Shown piece by piece: positions 8,418 to 18,496 of a stretch of DNA of 64,000 nt; within the stretch, counting starts at the first letter, position 1, and each line of letters begins with the position of its first letter. The position numbers and the translations under genes were made by a program. The notes below the pieces were generated by a model. The model had not been told where the DNA came from, did not search any database, and saw only the letters and a list, made by a program, of their open reading frames with translations. Source of the DNA: Bacillus sp. DNRA2 (lineage in GTDB: Bacteria; Bacillota; Bacilli; Bacillales; Cytobacillaceae); NCBI RefSeq assembly GCF_012843265.1, contig NZ_JABAIT010000003.1, forward strand, positions 1-64,000, read 5' to 3'.

Positions 8418-10415
8418 ATGCGTGTATCTCAAGTTACCGTTCGGAAAAGATTAGCCATCGCTCTTATTGTTGGTCTCGCCATCTTCCTAGTGATCGATTT
8501 GAGGCTGGGATATGTGCAGTTTTTCTTAGGTGAATTACTTACGGATCGGGCGAAAGATTCGTGGAGTCGAAATATCCCATTTGAACCAAAGCGAGGCGAA
8601 ATTATAGATCGCAGTGGTGTCAAGCTTGCAACTAATGTGAGTTCTCCGACTGTGTATGTCGTTCCGAGACAGATTGTTGATCCGGTGAAAACCTCAGAGA
8701 AATTAGCAGCTGCATTAAATATGTCAAAAGAAAAGGCCTATCAGCATATTACAAAAAAAACATCGATAGAACGAATACCTGAAGGACGGAAAATTTCTCA
8801 TGAAAAAGCAAAGGAAATTCGTTCACTAGGTCTTAAAGGAGTATACATTGGTGAGGATTCCAAACGACATTATCCGTTCGGAACGTATTTGTCCCATGTT
8901 TTAGGCTTTGCTGGAGCTTACAATCAAGGCCTAATGGGGCTAGAACTATATTATGATAAGGAATTAATGGGAGAACAGGGATCTGTGCAATTTTATGCTG
9001 ATGCCAAGGGAAAACGGATGAATGACATGGCTGATGATTATCAGCCGCCTAAGGATGGGCTTGATTTAAAATTAACAATTGATACGAAAATTCAAACGGT
9101 GCTAGAGCGGGAGATGGATATTGCGGAAACGAGCTATCAGCCTGAAGGGATTATTGCGATTGCGATGAATCCAAATACGGGTGAAATTCTCGGGATGTCC
9201 AGTCGTCCTAGCTTTGACCCAGCCAATTTTAAAAATGTTCCCCAGGAAATTTATAATCGAAATTTACCTGTCTGGAGTACGTATGAGCCGGGGTCAACTT
9301 TTAAAATCATCACTTTAGCAGCGGCAATAGAGGAGGGGAAGGTTGACCTTGAAAAAGAACATTTCCATGACCCTGGGTTTGTCGAGGTAGGAGGATCAAG
9401 ACTGAGATGTTGGAAGCGTGGTGGGCATGGTGATCAAACCTTTCTTGAAGTTGTCCAAAACTCATGTAACCCGGGCTTTGTTGAGCTTGGTCAGCGTTTA
9501 GGAAAGGACACTTTGTTTAAATACATTAAGAATTTTGGCTTTGGTCAAAAATCAGGAATTGATTTGCAGGGTGAAGGAACAGGGATTTTGTTTAATTTAA
9601 AAAATGTCGGCCCAGTTGAATTGGCGACAACAGCATTTGGTCAAGGGGTTTCAGTAACACCAATTCAACAGGTAGCAGCAATTTCAGCGGCTATCAATGG
9701 TGGCACTTTATATACACCATATATCGCTAAGGAACTCGTCGATCCTGAGACCGGAGAAGTGGTAATGAAGAAAACACCTGTCGCCAAACGAAACGTTATT
9801 TCCAAGGAAACATCGGAAAAGGTCCGCTATGCATTGGAAAATGTCGTGGCCCAAGGTTCGGGGGGCAAAGCGTTTGTTGATGGCTATCGGGTTGGTGGAA
9901 AAACAGGTACAGCGCAAAAGGCGCAAAATGGTCATTATTTAGAGAATAACCATATTGTGTCTTTCATCGGATTTGCACCAGCAGACGACCCGCAGATTGT
10001 CGTTTATGTTGCTGTTGATAATCCAAAAGGGACCGTGCAATTTGGTAGCCAGGTTTCAGCCCCAATTGTCGGTAATATTATGAAGGATGTCCTTCCTGTG
10101 ATGGGAGTAGAACCACGCAAACAACAAATCGATAAGAAAATCGCCTTTGGGGATGTGCCGATGATTGAGGTACCGGACGTAGTCGGCTTTAAAAAGCATG
10201 AACTTCGTGAGTTATTTATTAATTTAAAAATTGATTCAAGTGGTGACGGTGATACGGTCGTAAAGCAATCACCTCAGCCGGGTGTAAAAATAAAAGAAGG
10301 ATCGACGATTAGACTTTATTTTGGTGATGAAAAGGCCGCTGCTAAAAAGAAGGTAAAGTCAGAGGATAATAAGGATAAAGACAAAAAGGAAAAGACAGCG
10401 GATAAGTCAAACTAG
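8418..10415 (+). CDS. spoVD: Stage V sporulation protein D, cortex-specific class B PBP
   Basis: 665 aa from ATG 8418. The frame is open from 8379, but MRVSQVTVRKRL matches the start of SpoVD, and AAAGGAG (8399-8405) serves 8418. It makes spore cortex peptidoglycan with SpoVE in the outer forespore membrane. N-terminal membrane anchor about 10-32; transpeptidase motifs STFK (Ser293), SCN (349-351) and KTG (495-497); a single C-terminal PASTA repeat (about 580-640) followed by a Lys/Asp-rich tail. The single PASTA repeat separates it from PBP2B upstream. It lies between pbpB and murE as in B. subtilis. I saw no convincing sigma-E promoter in the 140-nt gap upstream. Confidence 0.95.
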   Translation: MRVSQVTVRKRLAIALIVGLAIFLVIDLRLGYVQFFLGELLTDRAKDSWSRNIPFEPKRGEIIDRSGVKLATNVSSPTVYVVPRQIVDPVKTSEKLAAALNMSKEKAYQHITKKTSIERIPEGRKISHEKAKEIRSLGLKGVYIGEDSKRHYPFGTYLSHVLGFAGAYNQGLMGLELYYDKELMGEQGSVQFYADAKGKRMNDMADDYQPPKDGLDLKLTIDTKIQTVLEREMDIAETSYQPEGIIAIAMNPNTGEILGMSSRPSFDPANFKNVPQEIYNRNLPVWSTYEPGSTFKIITLAAAIEEGKVDLEKEHFHDPGFVEVGGSRLRCWKRGGHGDQTFLEVVQNSCNPGFVELGQRLGKDTLFKYIKNFGFGQKSGIDLQGEGTGILFNLKNVGPVELATTAFGQGVSVTPIQQVAAISAAINGGTLYTPYIAKELVDPETGEVVMKKTPVAKRNVISKETSEKVRYALENVVAQGSGGKAFVDGYRVGGKTGTAQKAQNGHYLENNHIVSFIGFAPADDPQIVVYVAVDNPKGTVQFGSQVSAPIVGNIMKDVLPVMGVEPRKQQIDKKIAFGDVPMIEVPDVVGFKKHELRELFINLKIDSSGDGDTVVKQSPQPGVKIKEGSTIRLYFGDEKAAAKKKVKSEDNKDKDKKEKTADKSN

Positions 10416-10464
10416 CTATGTCAAACAAGCTAATAAGCAAGGATAGAATGATCATGAAGGGTTT

Positions 10465-10504
10465 AAAGAGGCGGCAAATGGTTCATTCGCCGCTTCTTTT
10501 TTTT
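10465..10504 (+). terminator. Rho-independent terminator after spoVD
   Basis: AAGAGGCGGC (10466-10475) with an AAATG extension pairs with CATTCGCCGCTTCTT (from 10484), with one A-C mismatch, followed by an eight-T run. It isolates spoVD from murE. Confidence 0.85.
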
Positions 10505-10671
10505 GGAAACCCACTTTTATGCCAAAAAATATCCTATAGGTCGTGGCTATATTACCTCGAATCGTGTACAATAAAACCGCTATATTGTTAATTAGGACTC
10601 TTTTTTACAAGAGCATTCACAGTCAAAAAAAACGTTAGCTAAAGCTTTTGGATGAGAGGATATGATACTTT

Positions 10672-12144
10672 ATGAAATTACATACATTGCTTCAGAGTTT
10701 ACATCCACTGGCTCCATTTGAGTTTGAGGATGTTGAGGTGACTTCGATTGAAAATGATAATCGCAAAGTCACTAAAGGAAGCCTGTTTGTATGTGTCAAA
10801 GGCTATACCGTTGATGGACACCAGTTTGCAGCATCAGCTGTTCAAAATGGTGCAGTAGCTATTTTAGCAGAAAAGCCCTTAGACTTACCTGTTCCAGTGA
10901 TCGTTGTGACAAACACGGTTCGGGCTATGGCTGTGCTTGGGGATGCTTTTTATTCACACCCGACACAAAAGCTACACTTAATTGGAATCACTGGTACCAA
11001 TGGGAAAACAACGACGAGCCATTTGATTGAAAAAATCTTTGCTGATTTTGGTAAAAAAACGGGATTAATCGGGACGATGTATACCAAGATTGGAAACCAA
11101 ATGTATGAAACAAAAAATACAACTCCAGAAAGTCTCACCCTGCAAAAACTGTTTAAACAGATGGTAGATGAAAAGGTTGAGGTTGCCGTGATGGAGGTGT
11201 CTTCGCATGCCCTCGATTTGGGGCGTGTCCATGGCTGTGCTTTCGATACGGCGGTATTCACTAATTTAACGCAAGATCATCTCGACTATCATCAGACAAT
11301 GGCTGAGTATAAACGGGCAAAAGGCTTGTTATTTTCCCAACTTGGGAATGCGTTTTCTGACCATGAACCGAAGTTTGCCATTTTAAATGTTGATGACGAA
11401 GCAACAAAAATGTATGAAAAATCAACCGCAGCCCATGTGATAAGCTACGGAATTGATCTTCCTGCGGACATTAGTGCTCGCAATATTTCGATGAACGCAG
11501 GCGGAACCACCTTTGAATTAGTTACGCCACTAGGTGCTTCTGTGGTGACAACAAAGCTGGTTGGGAAATTTAATGTTTACAATGTATTGGCTAGTATTGC
11601 AGTTGCACTTGTTTACCGGATTCCGTTAAAACAGATAATTGAATCGATTGAAGCTGTCCAAGGTGTGCCAGGACGAATGGAGCTTGTCGATGAAGGCCAA
11701 TCTTACGCAGTTATTGTTGATTATGCCCATACACCAGACAGTTTGGAGAATGTCTTGAAAACGATTGGGCAATTTGCAAATGAACGGATCTATGTGATTG
11801 TCGGCTGCGGTGGTGACCGTGATCGGACGAAGCGTCCACTTATGGCACAAATTGCCGTGAAATATGGGACCAATCCAATTTTTACTTCAGATAATCCTCG
11901 CAGTGAGGATCCGCTGGCGATTCTTAAAGATATGGAAGCAGGTGTCTCTGGTGAAACGTATCAGGTGATAGTGGATCGGAAAGAAGCGATTCATTTTGCA
12001 GTGAAAGCAGCTAAACCTGGCGATATCATTTTAATAGCAGGGAAAGGTCATGAAACGTATCAGCAAATAGGCAATCAAATTCTCGCCTTTGATGATCGAC
12101 TTGTTGCGAAGGAGGCCATAAAGGGGGAAAGCGGATGTATTTAG
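10672..12144 (+). CDS. murE: UDP-MurNAc-L-Ala-D-Glu:meso-diaminopimelate ligase MurE
   Basis: 490 aa. Adds meso-diaminopimelate to the UDP-MurNAc dipeptide in the cytoplasm. N-terminal UDP-substrate domain (1-100), central ATPase domain with P-loop [10 protein letters not shown] (about 105-114), and C-terminal domain with DNPR at 407-410, the motif that specifies meso-DAP rather than lysine. It therefore indicates DAP-type peptidoglycan. The 167-nt gap upstream (10505-10671) follows the spoVD terminator, so murE probably has its own promoter. TACAAT at 10567-10572 is a possible -10 box, but I see no good -35. Ends with a 10-nt overlap with the next ORF. Confidence 0.97.
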   Translation: MKLHTLLQSLHPLAPFEFEDVEVTSIENDNRKVTKGSLFVCVKGYTVDGHQFAASAVQNGAVAILAEKPLDLPVPVIVVTNTVRAMAVLGDAFYSHPTQKLHLIGITGTNGKTTTSHLIEKIFADFGKKTGLIGTMYTKIGNQMYETKNTTPESLTLQKLFKQMVDEKVEVAVMEVSSHALDLGRVHGCAFDTAVFTNLTQDHLDYHQTMAEYKRAKGLLFSQLGNAFSDHEPKFAILNVDDEATKMYEKSTAAHVISYGIDLPADISARNISMNAGGTTFELVTPLGASVVTTKLVGKFNVYNVLASIAVALVYRIPLKQIIESIEAVQGVPGRMELVDEGQSYAVIVDYAHTPDSLENVLKTIGQFANERIYVIVGCGGDRDRTKRPLMAQIAVKYGTNPIFTSDNPRSEDPLAILKDMEAGVSGETYQVIVDRKEAIHFAVKAAKPGDIILIAGKGHETYQQIGNQILAFDDRLVAKEAIKGESGCI

Positions 12145-12581
12145 AGTTTGAGATACTTAAAGCTGTTTTTCCAAAAGTGGTTGGACTGGATGATCATCAA
12201 ATGGCATTTCACTCAATTGCCGTCACTGGTGATGCGTTGCAGCCCAAAGGTCTGTTTCTACCGATTTTGGAAAATGAAGGTGATTTGCTTCATGCAATCA
12301 ATCATGGCGCAATTGCAGCGGTATGGGATGAGTTTATCCCTATTCCCGCTTATACGCCGAACTATTTTCCGCTCTTTTTAACAAAGCAACTATTTGCCGA
12401 TATAGAAAAATTATTAAGTTTATACAAAGAAAAAGTATTGCAGGAAGAGGATGTAAAGGAAATGTCCATTTTAGTAGACGTAGAACTTCTTAAAGAAAAA
12501 ATTTCAACATATGATAATTCTAAAAAGTTAACGCAAATTATTCAGATCATGGAAGAATTAGCGGTAGCAAGGAGGGGATAA
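12135..12581 (+). CDS. MurF N-terminal-domain-like protein without catalytic domains
   Basis: 148 aa, ATG 12135 overlapping the murE stop by 10 nt, with a strong AAAGGGGGAAAG ribosome-binding site. Residues about 25-105 ([49 protein letters not shown]) resemble the substrate-binding N-terminal domain of Mur ligases (consensus S..V..GDLF, A...GA.AV, AL..LA..Y). The protein ends where the ATPase P-loop domain should start, and has instead a charged, helical C-terminal segment of about 45 residues. No GTNGKT motif exists, so it cannot be a ligase. The position between murE and mraY is where murF lies in the canonical dcw order. I infer a relic or repurposed MurF N-domain; a functional murF must be elsewhere in the genome. 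Confidence 0.6.
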   Translation: MYLEFEILKAVFPKVVGLDDHQMAFHSIAVTGDALQPKGLFLPILENEGDLLHAINHGAIAAVWDEFIPIPAYTPNYFPLFLTKQLFADIEKLLSLYKEKVLQEEDVKEMSILVDVELLKEKISTYDNSKKLTQIIQIMEELAVARRG

Positions 12582-12582
12582 C

Positions 12583-13557
12583 ATGCTGGAGCAGGTGATA
12601 TTTTTTACAATTATTATGGGTTTTTTAATCACAGTACTACTTTCTCCAGTGTTTATTCCATTCTTGAGAAGATTGAAATTCGGACAAAGCATACGTGAAG
12701 AAGGTCCAAAATCGCATCAAAAGAAAACAGGAACACCAACCATGGGAGGAGTTATGATTCTCCTGTCGATTATTGTGACGACCCTTGTGATGACCGGGAA
12801 ATTTGCCGAGCCAACTGTTAAAACGTATTTATTATTGTTCGTCACATTTGGTTTTGGTTTATTAGGCTTTTTGGATGATTTTATTAAGGTTGTGATGAAA
12901 CGGAATTTAGGTCTGACATCAAGACAAAAAATGCTTGGTCAAATTATTATTTCAGTGATTTTTTATATCGTTTATACACAAAATCATTTCTCGACTGAGG
13001 TTAACATTCCTGTTCTGGATGTTTCGTTTGATTTAGGTTGGTTTTATTTATTCTTCGTCATTTTTTGGTTAGTTGGTTTTTCCAATGCCGTCAACTTAAC
13101 AGATGGATTGGATGGACTTGTTTCCGGTACAGCTGCAATTGCGTTTGGGGCATTTGCGGTGTTAGCGTGGAATCAATCACAATTTGAGATTGCTATCTTT
13201 TCAGTGGCGGTCGTAGGAGCCGTATTAGGATTTTTAGTGTTCAATGCCCATCCGGCTAAGGTGTTTATGGGTGATACAGGTTCACTGGCTCTTGGCGGAG
13301 CTATTTGTACCATTGCGATTTTAACCAAACTGGAAATCTTGCTGATTATTATCGGTGGTGTATTTGTGATTGAAACATTATCGGTCATTCTCCAAGTAGC
13401 CTCATTTAAAACGACCGGGAAAAGAATATTTCGGATGAGTCCATTGCACCATCATTATGAATTAGTCGGTTGGTCAGAATGGCGGGTTGTCGTGACATTC
13501 TGGACAGTTGGCTTATTGTTTGCTGTGTTAGGAATCTATTTAGAGGTGTGGTTATAA
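12583..13557 (+). CDS. mraY: Phospho-MurNAc-pentapeptide translocase MraY
   Basis: 324 aa, ten predicted membrane helices. Transfers phospho-MurNAc-pentapeptide from UDP to undecaprenyl phosphate, giving lipid I. Family motifs are intact: [10 protein letters not shown] (about 48-57), FLDDFIKV with the Asp pair, NLTDGLDGL, and [16 protein letters not shown], followed by the [17 protein letters not shown] loop. It begins one base after the stop of the MurF-like ORF, and murD begins two bases after its own stop. Confidence 0.97.
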   Translation: MLEQVIFFTIIMGFLITVLLSPVFIPFLRRLKFGQSIREEGPKSHQKKTGTPTMGGVMILLSIIVTTLVMTGKFAEPTVKTYLLLFVTFGFGLLGFLDDFIKVVMKRNLGLTSRQKMLGQIIISVIFYIVYTQNHFSTEVNIPVLDVSFDLGWFYLFFVIFWLVGFSNAVNLTDGLDGLVSGTAAIAFGAFAVLAWNQSQFEIAIFSVAVVGAVLGFLVFNAHPAKVFMGDTGSLALGGAICTIAILTKLEILLIIIGGVFVIETLSVILQVASFKTTGKRIFRMSPLHHHYELVGWSEWRVVVTFWTVGLLFAVLGIYLEVWL

Positions 13558-13559
13558 AC

Positions 13560-14909
13560 ATGAAAAAAATTGAGAACTATCGTCATAAAAAAATCTTAGT
13601 ATTAGGTTTGGCGAAAAGTGGTGTTAGTGCGGCATCACTTTTACATAAACTTGGTGCTTTCGTGACAGTAAATGATATGAAGCCATTATCTGAAAACCCT
13701 GAGGCACAAGGGTTGCTAGAACAGGGAATTAAGGTAATCTGCGGAGATCATCCGATTGAATTATTGGATGAAGGCTTTGAGCTAATAGTAAAAAACCCTG
13801 GAATTCCTTATCATAATCCGATGATTGCCTGTGCGATTGAACGTGAAATCCCGGTCATAACTGAGGTGGAGCTTGCTTATCAAATTTCTGAAGCACCATT
13901 TATCGGAATTACGGGTACGAACGGAAAAACGACGACGACTACACTTATATTTGAAATGTTAAAAGAAGGTCAAAAGCAACCATTAATTGCCGGAAACATC
14001 GGAACGGTAGCTTCAGGAGTTGCAGAGGCTGCACAACAAGAAAATACGATTGTCATCGAATTATCTTCGTTTCAATTAATGGGGATTTCGACGTTTAGAC
14101 CGAAAATTGCCATCGTCACAAATCTTTATGACGCTCACTTAGATTATCATGGAACAAGACAAGAATATTGGGGCGCAAAAGGAAATATTACGAAACATCA
14201 AACAAGCGCTGACTATTTAATTGTAAATGGTGATCAGTTGCAGTGCCAAGAGTTGGCAAAGCAATCTCATGCAAAAGTTTATTATTTTTCCACATCAAAA
14301 AAACTTGATGAGGGAGCTTATCTAGAAAACGGCTGGGTTATGTGGGGGCAGGAGCAGGTGGTTCTTCAAAAGGATATCGTTCTTCCTGGTGTACATAATT
14401 TAGAAAATATCTTATCAGCGGTTGCTGCAGCAAAACTAAGCGGTGTATCCAATCAAGCAATTTATCAAGTCCTAAGTACGTTTAAAGGGGTTAAGCATCG
14501 ATTGCAATATATTGCTGAAACTGCGGGACGCCGTTTTTATAACGACTCAAAAGCTACGAATATTTTAGCAACATCTAAAGCTCTTTCGGCATTTGAGGCA
14601 CCAATTGTTCTTCTCGCAGGAGGATTGGACCGTGGCAATAGCTTTGATGAATTGGTACCATTTTTGTCCAATGTAAAAGCGGTGGTGACCTTTGGACAAA
14701 CAGCAGGAAAGATTGAGGATGCCGCTAGACAGGCTGGAATAAAAGGAATCAAACGCGTCGATAATGTGGAAAAGGCCGTTCCTGTTGCTTTCGAGCTTTC
14801 TGAGCCGGGGGATGTCATTCTCCTATCTCCGGCGTGTGCAAGCTGGGATCAACATAAAACTTTTGAGGTTAGGGGAGACATTTTTATTGAAGCTGTGCAT
14901 AAGCTTTAA
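13560..14909 (+). CDS. murD: UDP-MurNAc-L-alanine:D-glutamate ligase MurD
   Basis: 449 aa from ATG 13560 (B. subtilis 451). The frame is open from 13470 inside mraY, but [21 protein letters not shown] is the natural start. Adds D-glutamate to UDP-MurNAc-L-Ala using ATP. N-terminal Rossmann-like domain with GLAKSG (about 16-21), P-loop [12 protein letters not shown] (116-127), and C-terminal domain with NDSKATN and [10 protein letters not shown] motifs. All conserved blocks are complete. Confidence 0.97.
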   Translation: MKKIENYRHKKILVLGLAKSGVSAASLLHKLGAFVTVNDMKPLSENPEAQGLLEQGIKVICGDHPIELLDEGFELIVKNPGIPYHNPMIACAIEREIPVITEVELAYQISEAPFIGITGTNGKTTTTTLIFEMLKEGQKQPLIAGNIGTVASGVAEAAQQENTIVIELSSFQLMGISTFRPKIAIVTNLYDAHLDYHGTRQEYWGAKGNITKHQTSADYLIVNGDQLQCQELAKQSHAKVYYFSTSKKLDEGAYLENGWVMWGQEQVVLQKDIVLPGVHNLENILSAVAAAKLSGVSNQAIYQVLSTFKGVKHRLQYIAETAGRRFYNDSKATNILATSKALSAFEAPIVLLAGGLDRGNSFDELVPFLSNVKAVVTFGQTAGKIEDAARQAGIKGIKRVDNVEKAVPVAFELSEPGDVILLSPACASWDQHKTFEVRGDIFIEAVHKL

Positions 14910-14974
14910 TAAGGGTTTGTCCTCCTAAAGCATTCAGGAATCAGGCTCTAAACTCACAGTTGAGGTGTGTTACA

Positions 14975-16075
14975 TTGCCGCAAAAAAAAACTACTCCTGA
15001 TTTGTTGCTGATGATCATTACGTTTACATTGTTAGCTGTTGGACTGATTATGGTCTACAGTGCCAGTGCCGTCTGGGCCGATTATAAATTTAATGATTCA
15101 TTTTTCTTTGCGAAAAGGCAGCTTTTGTTTGCTGTTGTTGGGATCTTTGCGATGTTTTTTATTATGAACATTGATTATTGGACATGGCGAACATGGGCGA
15201 AGGTACTCATCATCACCTGTTTTGTGTTGCTGGTTCTCGTGCTCATACCCGGAATTGGTAATGTTCGAAATGGCTCACGAAGTTGGATTGGTGTCGGGGC
15301 CTTTTCAGTTCAGCCTTCTGAGTTCATGAAGCTGGCGATGATTGCCTTTTTGGCAAAATTTTTATCTGAACGTCAAAAGCTTATTACATCATTTCGACTT
15401 GGACTCGTACCATCTTTAGCACTCGTATTTACGGCATTTGCAATGATCATGTTACAGCCTGATTTGGGTACGGGTACGGTGATGGTCGGAACGTGTGTAG
15501 TCATGATTTTTATTGCTGGAGCGCGAATTAGTCACTTTGCTGGTTTGGGATTATTGGGTGTTGCCGGATTTGTTGGATTAATTATCTCAGCTCCTTATCG
15601 GATGAAACGGATTACCTCGTTCCTTGATCCATGGTCTGATCCTTTGGGCAGTGGATTTCAAATCATCCAATCACTTTATGCAATTGGGCCGGGAGGTTTG
15701 TTCGGACTCGGTTTGGGGCAAAGTCGTCAGAAGTTTTTCTATCTACCGGAGCCGCAAACGGATTTTATCTTTGCGATATTGGCAGAAGAACTTGGTTTCA
15801 TTGGCGGGTCATTTGTCTTGCTACTTTTTGCCCTCCTGTTATGGCGAGGTATCCGAATTGCCTTAGGTGCACCTGACCTATATGGCAGCTTTTTAGCTGT
15901 CGGAATTATTGCAATGATTGCGATTCAGGTCATGATTAATATAGGCGTTGTAACAGGTTTAATGCCTGTTACCGGGATCACACTACCGTTTTTAAGCTAT
16001 GGAGGCTCGTCGCTAACCCTCATGCTCATGGCGATAGGAGTGCTCCTAAATATAAGCCGCTACGCAAGGTTATAA
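14975..16075 (+). CDS. spoVE: Stage V sporulation protein E, SEDS glycosyltransferase
   Basis: 366 aa from TTG 14975, the same length as B. subtilis SpoVE. GAGGTG (14962-14967) is spaced 7 nt from this start, whereas TTG 14960 has no ribosome-binding site. Ten membrane helices of the SEDS family (RodA/FtsW). Signatures are VYSASAVWADYKF near the N-terminus, NGSRSWIGVGAFSVQPSEFMKLA, the DPLGSGFQIIQSLYAIGPGG loop, FIFAILAEELGFIGG and PFLSYGGSSL. Polymerises spore-cortex glycan strands with SpoVD; the vegetative FtsW is presumably encoded elsewhere. A terminator follows. Confidence 0.95.
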   Translation: MPQKKTTPDLLLMIITFTLLAVGLIMVYSASAVWADYKFNDSFFFAKRQLLFAVVGIFAMFFIMNIDYWTWRTWAKVLIITCFVLLVLVLIPGIGNVRNGSRSWIGVGAFSVQPSEFMKLAMIAFLAKFLSERQKLITSFRLGLVPSLALVFTAFAMIMLQPDLGTGTVMVGTCVVMIFIAGARISHFAGLGLLGVAGFVGLIISAPYRMKRITSFLDPWSDPLGSGFQIIQSLYAIGPGGLFGLGLGQSRQKFFYLPEPQTDFIFAILAEELGFIGGSFVLLLFALLLWRGIRIALGAPDLYGSFLAVGIIAMIAIQVMINIGVVTGLMPVTGITLPFLSYGGSSLTLMLMAIGVLLNISRYARL

Positions 16076-16079
16076 TGGG

Positions 16080-16104
16080 ACCCTGTTCAAACAGGGTTTC
16101 TTTC
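16080..16104 (+). terminator. Terminator after spoVE
   Basis: ACCCTGTT (16080-16087) pairs with AACAGGGT (16090-16097) in a tight hairpin, followed by TTCTTTC. Together with the 170-nt AT-rich gap before murG, it suggests murG is separately promoted. Confidence 0.65.
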
Positions 16105-16270
16105 ATTTGTATTACAATTTGATTATCTTTTTATTGAAATATTAACAATTAAGATTTTTATAGTAAAATTGGAAAGTGACTGCTAAACAATCATATTTGA
16201 TTATATGTAATCATCATTAGTTCTAACATAGTAAGTAGCGCTTAAGGATTTTCTAATTAGAGGTGAAAAA

Positions 16271-17368
16271 ATGAAAATTGTTGTCAGTGGTGGAGGAACG
16301 GGAGGACATATTTATCCTGCGTTAGCATTAATCCGTGAAATAAACAAAAAAGTAAATAATGCACAATTTTTATATATTGGAACAAAAGAAGGATTAGAAA
16401 GCAAATTGGTACCGATGGAGCAGATACCATTTGAAGCAATCCATATTACTGGTTTTAAGCGAAAGTTTTCATTCGATAATATCAAAACTATATTTCGATT
16501 TTTAAAAGGCGTTCGAGATAGCAAGAAACTCTTGAGAAAGTTTAAACCAGATGTCGTGATCGGTACTGGGGGTTATGTGTGCGGACCGGTCGTTTACGCT
16601 GCAGCGAAATTGGGGATACCAACGATTATTCATGAGCAGAATAGCGTTCCCGGTTTAACCAATAAATTTCTAAGCCGTTATGTTGACCGTGTAGCTATTT
16701 GCTTTGATGAAGCAAGACAGTACTTTCCTGAATCAAAAGTCGTCATGACTGGAAATCCACGTGCCTCAGAGGTATTGGGACAGGATGGCGATAAGGGAAG
16801 AGCATCAGTTGGCTTGGCAACAAACAAGCCTGCTGTACTGATATTTGGTGGTAGCCGTGGGGCAAGACCAATTAATGAAGCTGTTCTAAAATCATTATCA
16901 CAATTAGCAGAAAAGCCATATCAAGTTTTATATGTAACGGGTGATGTTCATTATGAAAAGGTGCTTTCCGAGGCTGAAATTTCCGGAAATCCTGATAATG
17001 TTATTATAAAGCCATTTATTCATAATATGCCGCAAGTTCTAGCTGGAATCGATTTAACAGTATCGCGGGCTGGGGCCACAACATTAGCTGAGTTAACCTC
17101 ACTGGGTGTTCCAAGTATTTTGATCCCTAGTCCATATGTAACAAATAATCATCAAGAGAAAAATGCTCGTGCCCTTAGTGACCATGATGCGGCTGTTTTG
17201 CTATTAGAATCCGAACTGAATTCCGCGAAGTTGATTAAAAAAATCGATGAAATTCTTCTAAACGAAAACAAACTAGAGGAAATGAAGCAGGCAGCCAAAC
17301 AATTAGGAATTCCTGATGCCGCTGAAAGATTATATGCAGTGATGAAGGAAATTACGAAAAGGTCTTGA
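16271..17368 (+). CDS. murG: UDP-GlcNAc:lipid I GlcNAc transferase MurG
   Basis: 365 aa (B. subtilis 363). Adds GlcNAc to lipid I at the inner face of the membrane, making lipid II. GT-B fold: N-terminal glycine-rich GGGTGGH at 7-13, [10 protein letters not shown], and the HEQNSVPG loop for lipid I. In the C-terminal half, [14 protein letters not shown] and [35 protein letters not shown] bind UDP-GlcNAc. AGAGGTG precedes ATG 16271. Confidence 0.97.
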   Translation: MKIVVSGGGTGGHIYPALALIREINKKVNNAQFLYIGTKEGLESKLVPMEQIPFEAIHITGFKRKFSFDNIKTIFRFLKGVRDSKKLLRKFKPDVVIGTGGYVCGPVVYAAAKLGIPTIIHEQNSVPGLTNKFLSRYVDRVAICFDEARQYFPESKVVMTGNPRASEVLGQDGDKGRASVGLATNKPAVLIFGGSRGARPINEAVLKSLSQLAEKPYQVLYVTGDVHYEKVLSEAEISGNPDNVIIKPFIHNMPQVLAGIDLTVSRAGATTLAELTSLGVPSILIPSPYVTNNHQEKNARALSDHDAAVLLLESELNSAKLIKKIDEILLNENKLEEMKQAAKQLGIPDAAERLYAVMKEITKRS

Positions 17369-17445
17369 AAATAGTGCCCAGATAGTTGCTTAAGCATAAA
17401 CTACATTACACCGAACCTAACGAATGAAAGGCGGGTTTTAAGATT

Positions 17446-18363
17446 ATGAACGGTTTTTTAACCGAATTAACTGCTTTACAGATTGGTAAGGTTAAAGAAA
17501 ATGAGCTTCTCAGTTCACACACAACGATGAAAATAGGTGGACCAGCCGAGATTTTCATCGAGCCTTCCTCAATCGAGAATTTACAAAAAACAGTTCAGTT
17601 GATTCGAAAATATAATATGTCATGGCGGGCCATCGGAAGAGGCTCAAATTTACTTGTATCAGATCAAGGAATTGAAGGGGTCGTGCTTAAACTTGGCTCT
17701 GGTCTTGATCAATTAGAAGTAAATGGAACGGAAGTGAAGGTTGGCGGTGGCTACTCCCTCGTCAGCTTTGCGACAATTATTTGTAAGCGAGGTTTATCTG
17801 GATTGGAATTCGCCGGTGGTATACCAGGTTCTGTTGGCGGAGCTGTGTATATGAATGCTGGTGCCCATGGTAATGATATTTCTAAAATATTAACAAAAGC
17901 CCATGTTCTTTTTCCAGACGGAACGATGGAGTGGCTTACAAATGAACAAATGGAATTTTCATACAGGACCTCAGTGCTTCAGAAGAAACGGCCGGGAATT
18001 GTTGTGGAAGCCGTATTTGAATTGATCCCGGGTGAAAAAGAGTTAATCATTGCCGAAATGCAGAAAAATAAGGATTATCGTAAAAAAACACAACCTTGGA
18101 ATTACCCATGTGCTGGAAGTATTTTTCGCAATCCACTGCCAAACTATGCCGGTCAATTAATTGAAAAGGCTGGATTAAAGGGCTTTGCAATCGGTGGTGC
18201 TAAAATTTCCGATATGCATGGGAACTTTATCGTTAACAACGGCAATGCTACTGCGCAAGATGTCCTTGATTTAATTCAATATATTAAGGATAAAATATAT
18301 GAGCTATATCATGTCAGAATGGAAACAGAAGTTGAAATTATCGGGAAAAACTTACAGAAATGA
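17446..18363 (+). CDS. murB: UDP-N-acetylenolpyruvoylglucosamine reductase MurB
   Basis: 305 aa. FAD enzyme reducing UDP-GlcNAc-enolpyruvate to UDP-MurNAc with NADPH. FAD-binding PCMH-type domain with [10 protein letters not shown] (64-73) and [20 protein letters not shown] (123-142). The [11 protein letters not shown] motif carries the proton-donating serine of type IIb MurB, and a C-terminal domain ends in METEVEIIG. Length and motifs match the short (type II) class of Firmicutes. Strong ribosome-binding site AAAGGCGGG upstream. Confidence 0.96.
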   Translation: MNGFLTELTALQIGKVKENELLSSHTTMKIGGPAEIFIEPSSIENLQKTVQLIRKYNMSWRAIGRGSNLLVSDQGIEGVVLKLGSGLDQLEVNGTEVKVGGGYSLVSFATIICKRGLSGLEFAGGIPGSVGGAVYMNAGAHGNDISKILTKAHVLFPDGTMEWLTNEQMEFSYRTSVLQKKRPGIVVEAVFELIPGEKELIIAEMQKNKDYRKKTQPWNYPCAGSIFRNPLPNYAGQLIEKAGLKGFAIGGAKISDMHGNFIVNNGNATAQDVLDLIQYIKDKIYELYHVRMETEVEIIGKNLQK

Positions 18364-18384
18364 TGCCGATTGAATCCCATATTA

Positions 18385-18393
18385 TGTTATAAT
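18385..18393 (+). promoter_or_regulatory. Candidate extended -10 promoter upstream of divIB
   Basis: TGTTATAAT matches the extended -10 consensus TGnTATAAT exactly. A TTGAAT at 18370-18375 is too close (12 nt) to act as a -35. A start near 18400 would place the terminator hairpin at 18427 within about 55 nt. Confidence 0.5.
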
Positions 18394-18426
18394 GCTTTAA
18401 TAGGACAAAGAATGGTCTTAGTAAAT

Positions 18427-18454
18427 AACGGCATGGTTTCGTGCCGTTGTTTTT
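18427..18454 (+). terminator. Terminator or attenuator hairpin in the murB-divIB gap
   Basis: AACGGCA (18427-18433) pairs with TGCCGTT (18442-18448) around an 8-nt loop, followed by GTTTTT. It lies downstream of the candidate extended -10 promoter, so it may end both murB read-through and a very short leader RNA. Confidence 0.65.
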
Positions 18455-18496
18455 CGCTTTTAAAGTATTATCAACTACCTTTAAGAGGTGAAATAT

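Noticed and set aside
10544-10572. Promoter for murE
   Set aside because: TACAAT at 10567-10572 is a fair -10, but the region 17-18 nt upstream does not resemble TTGACA; not listed as a feature.
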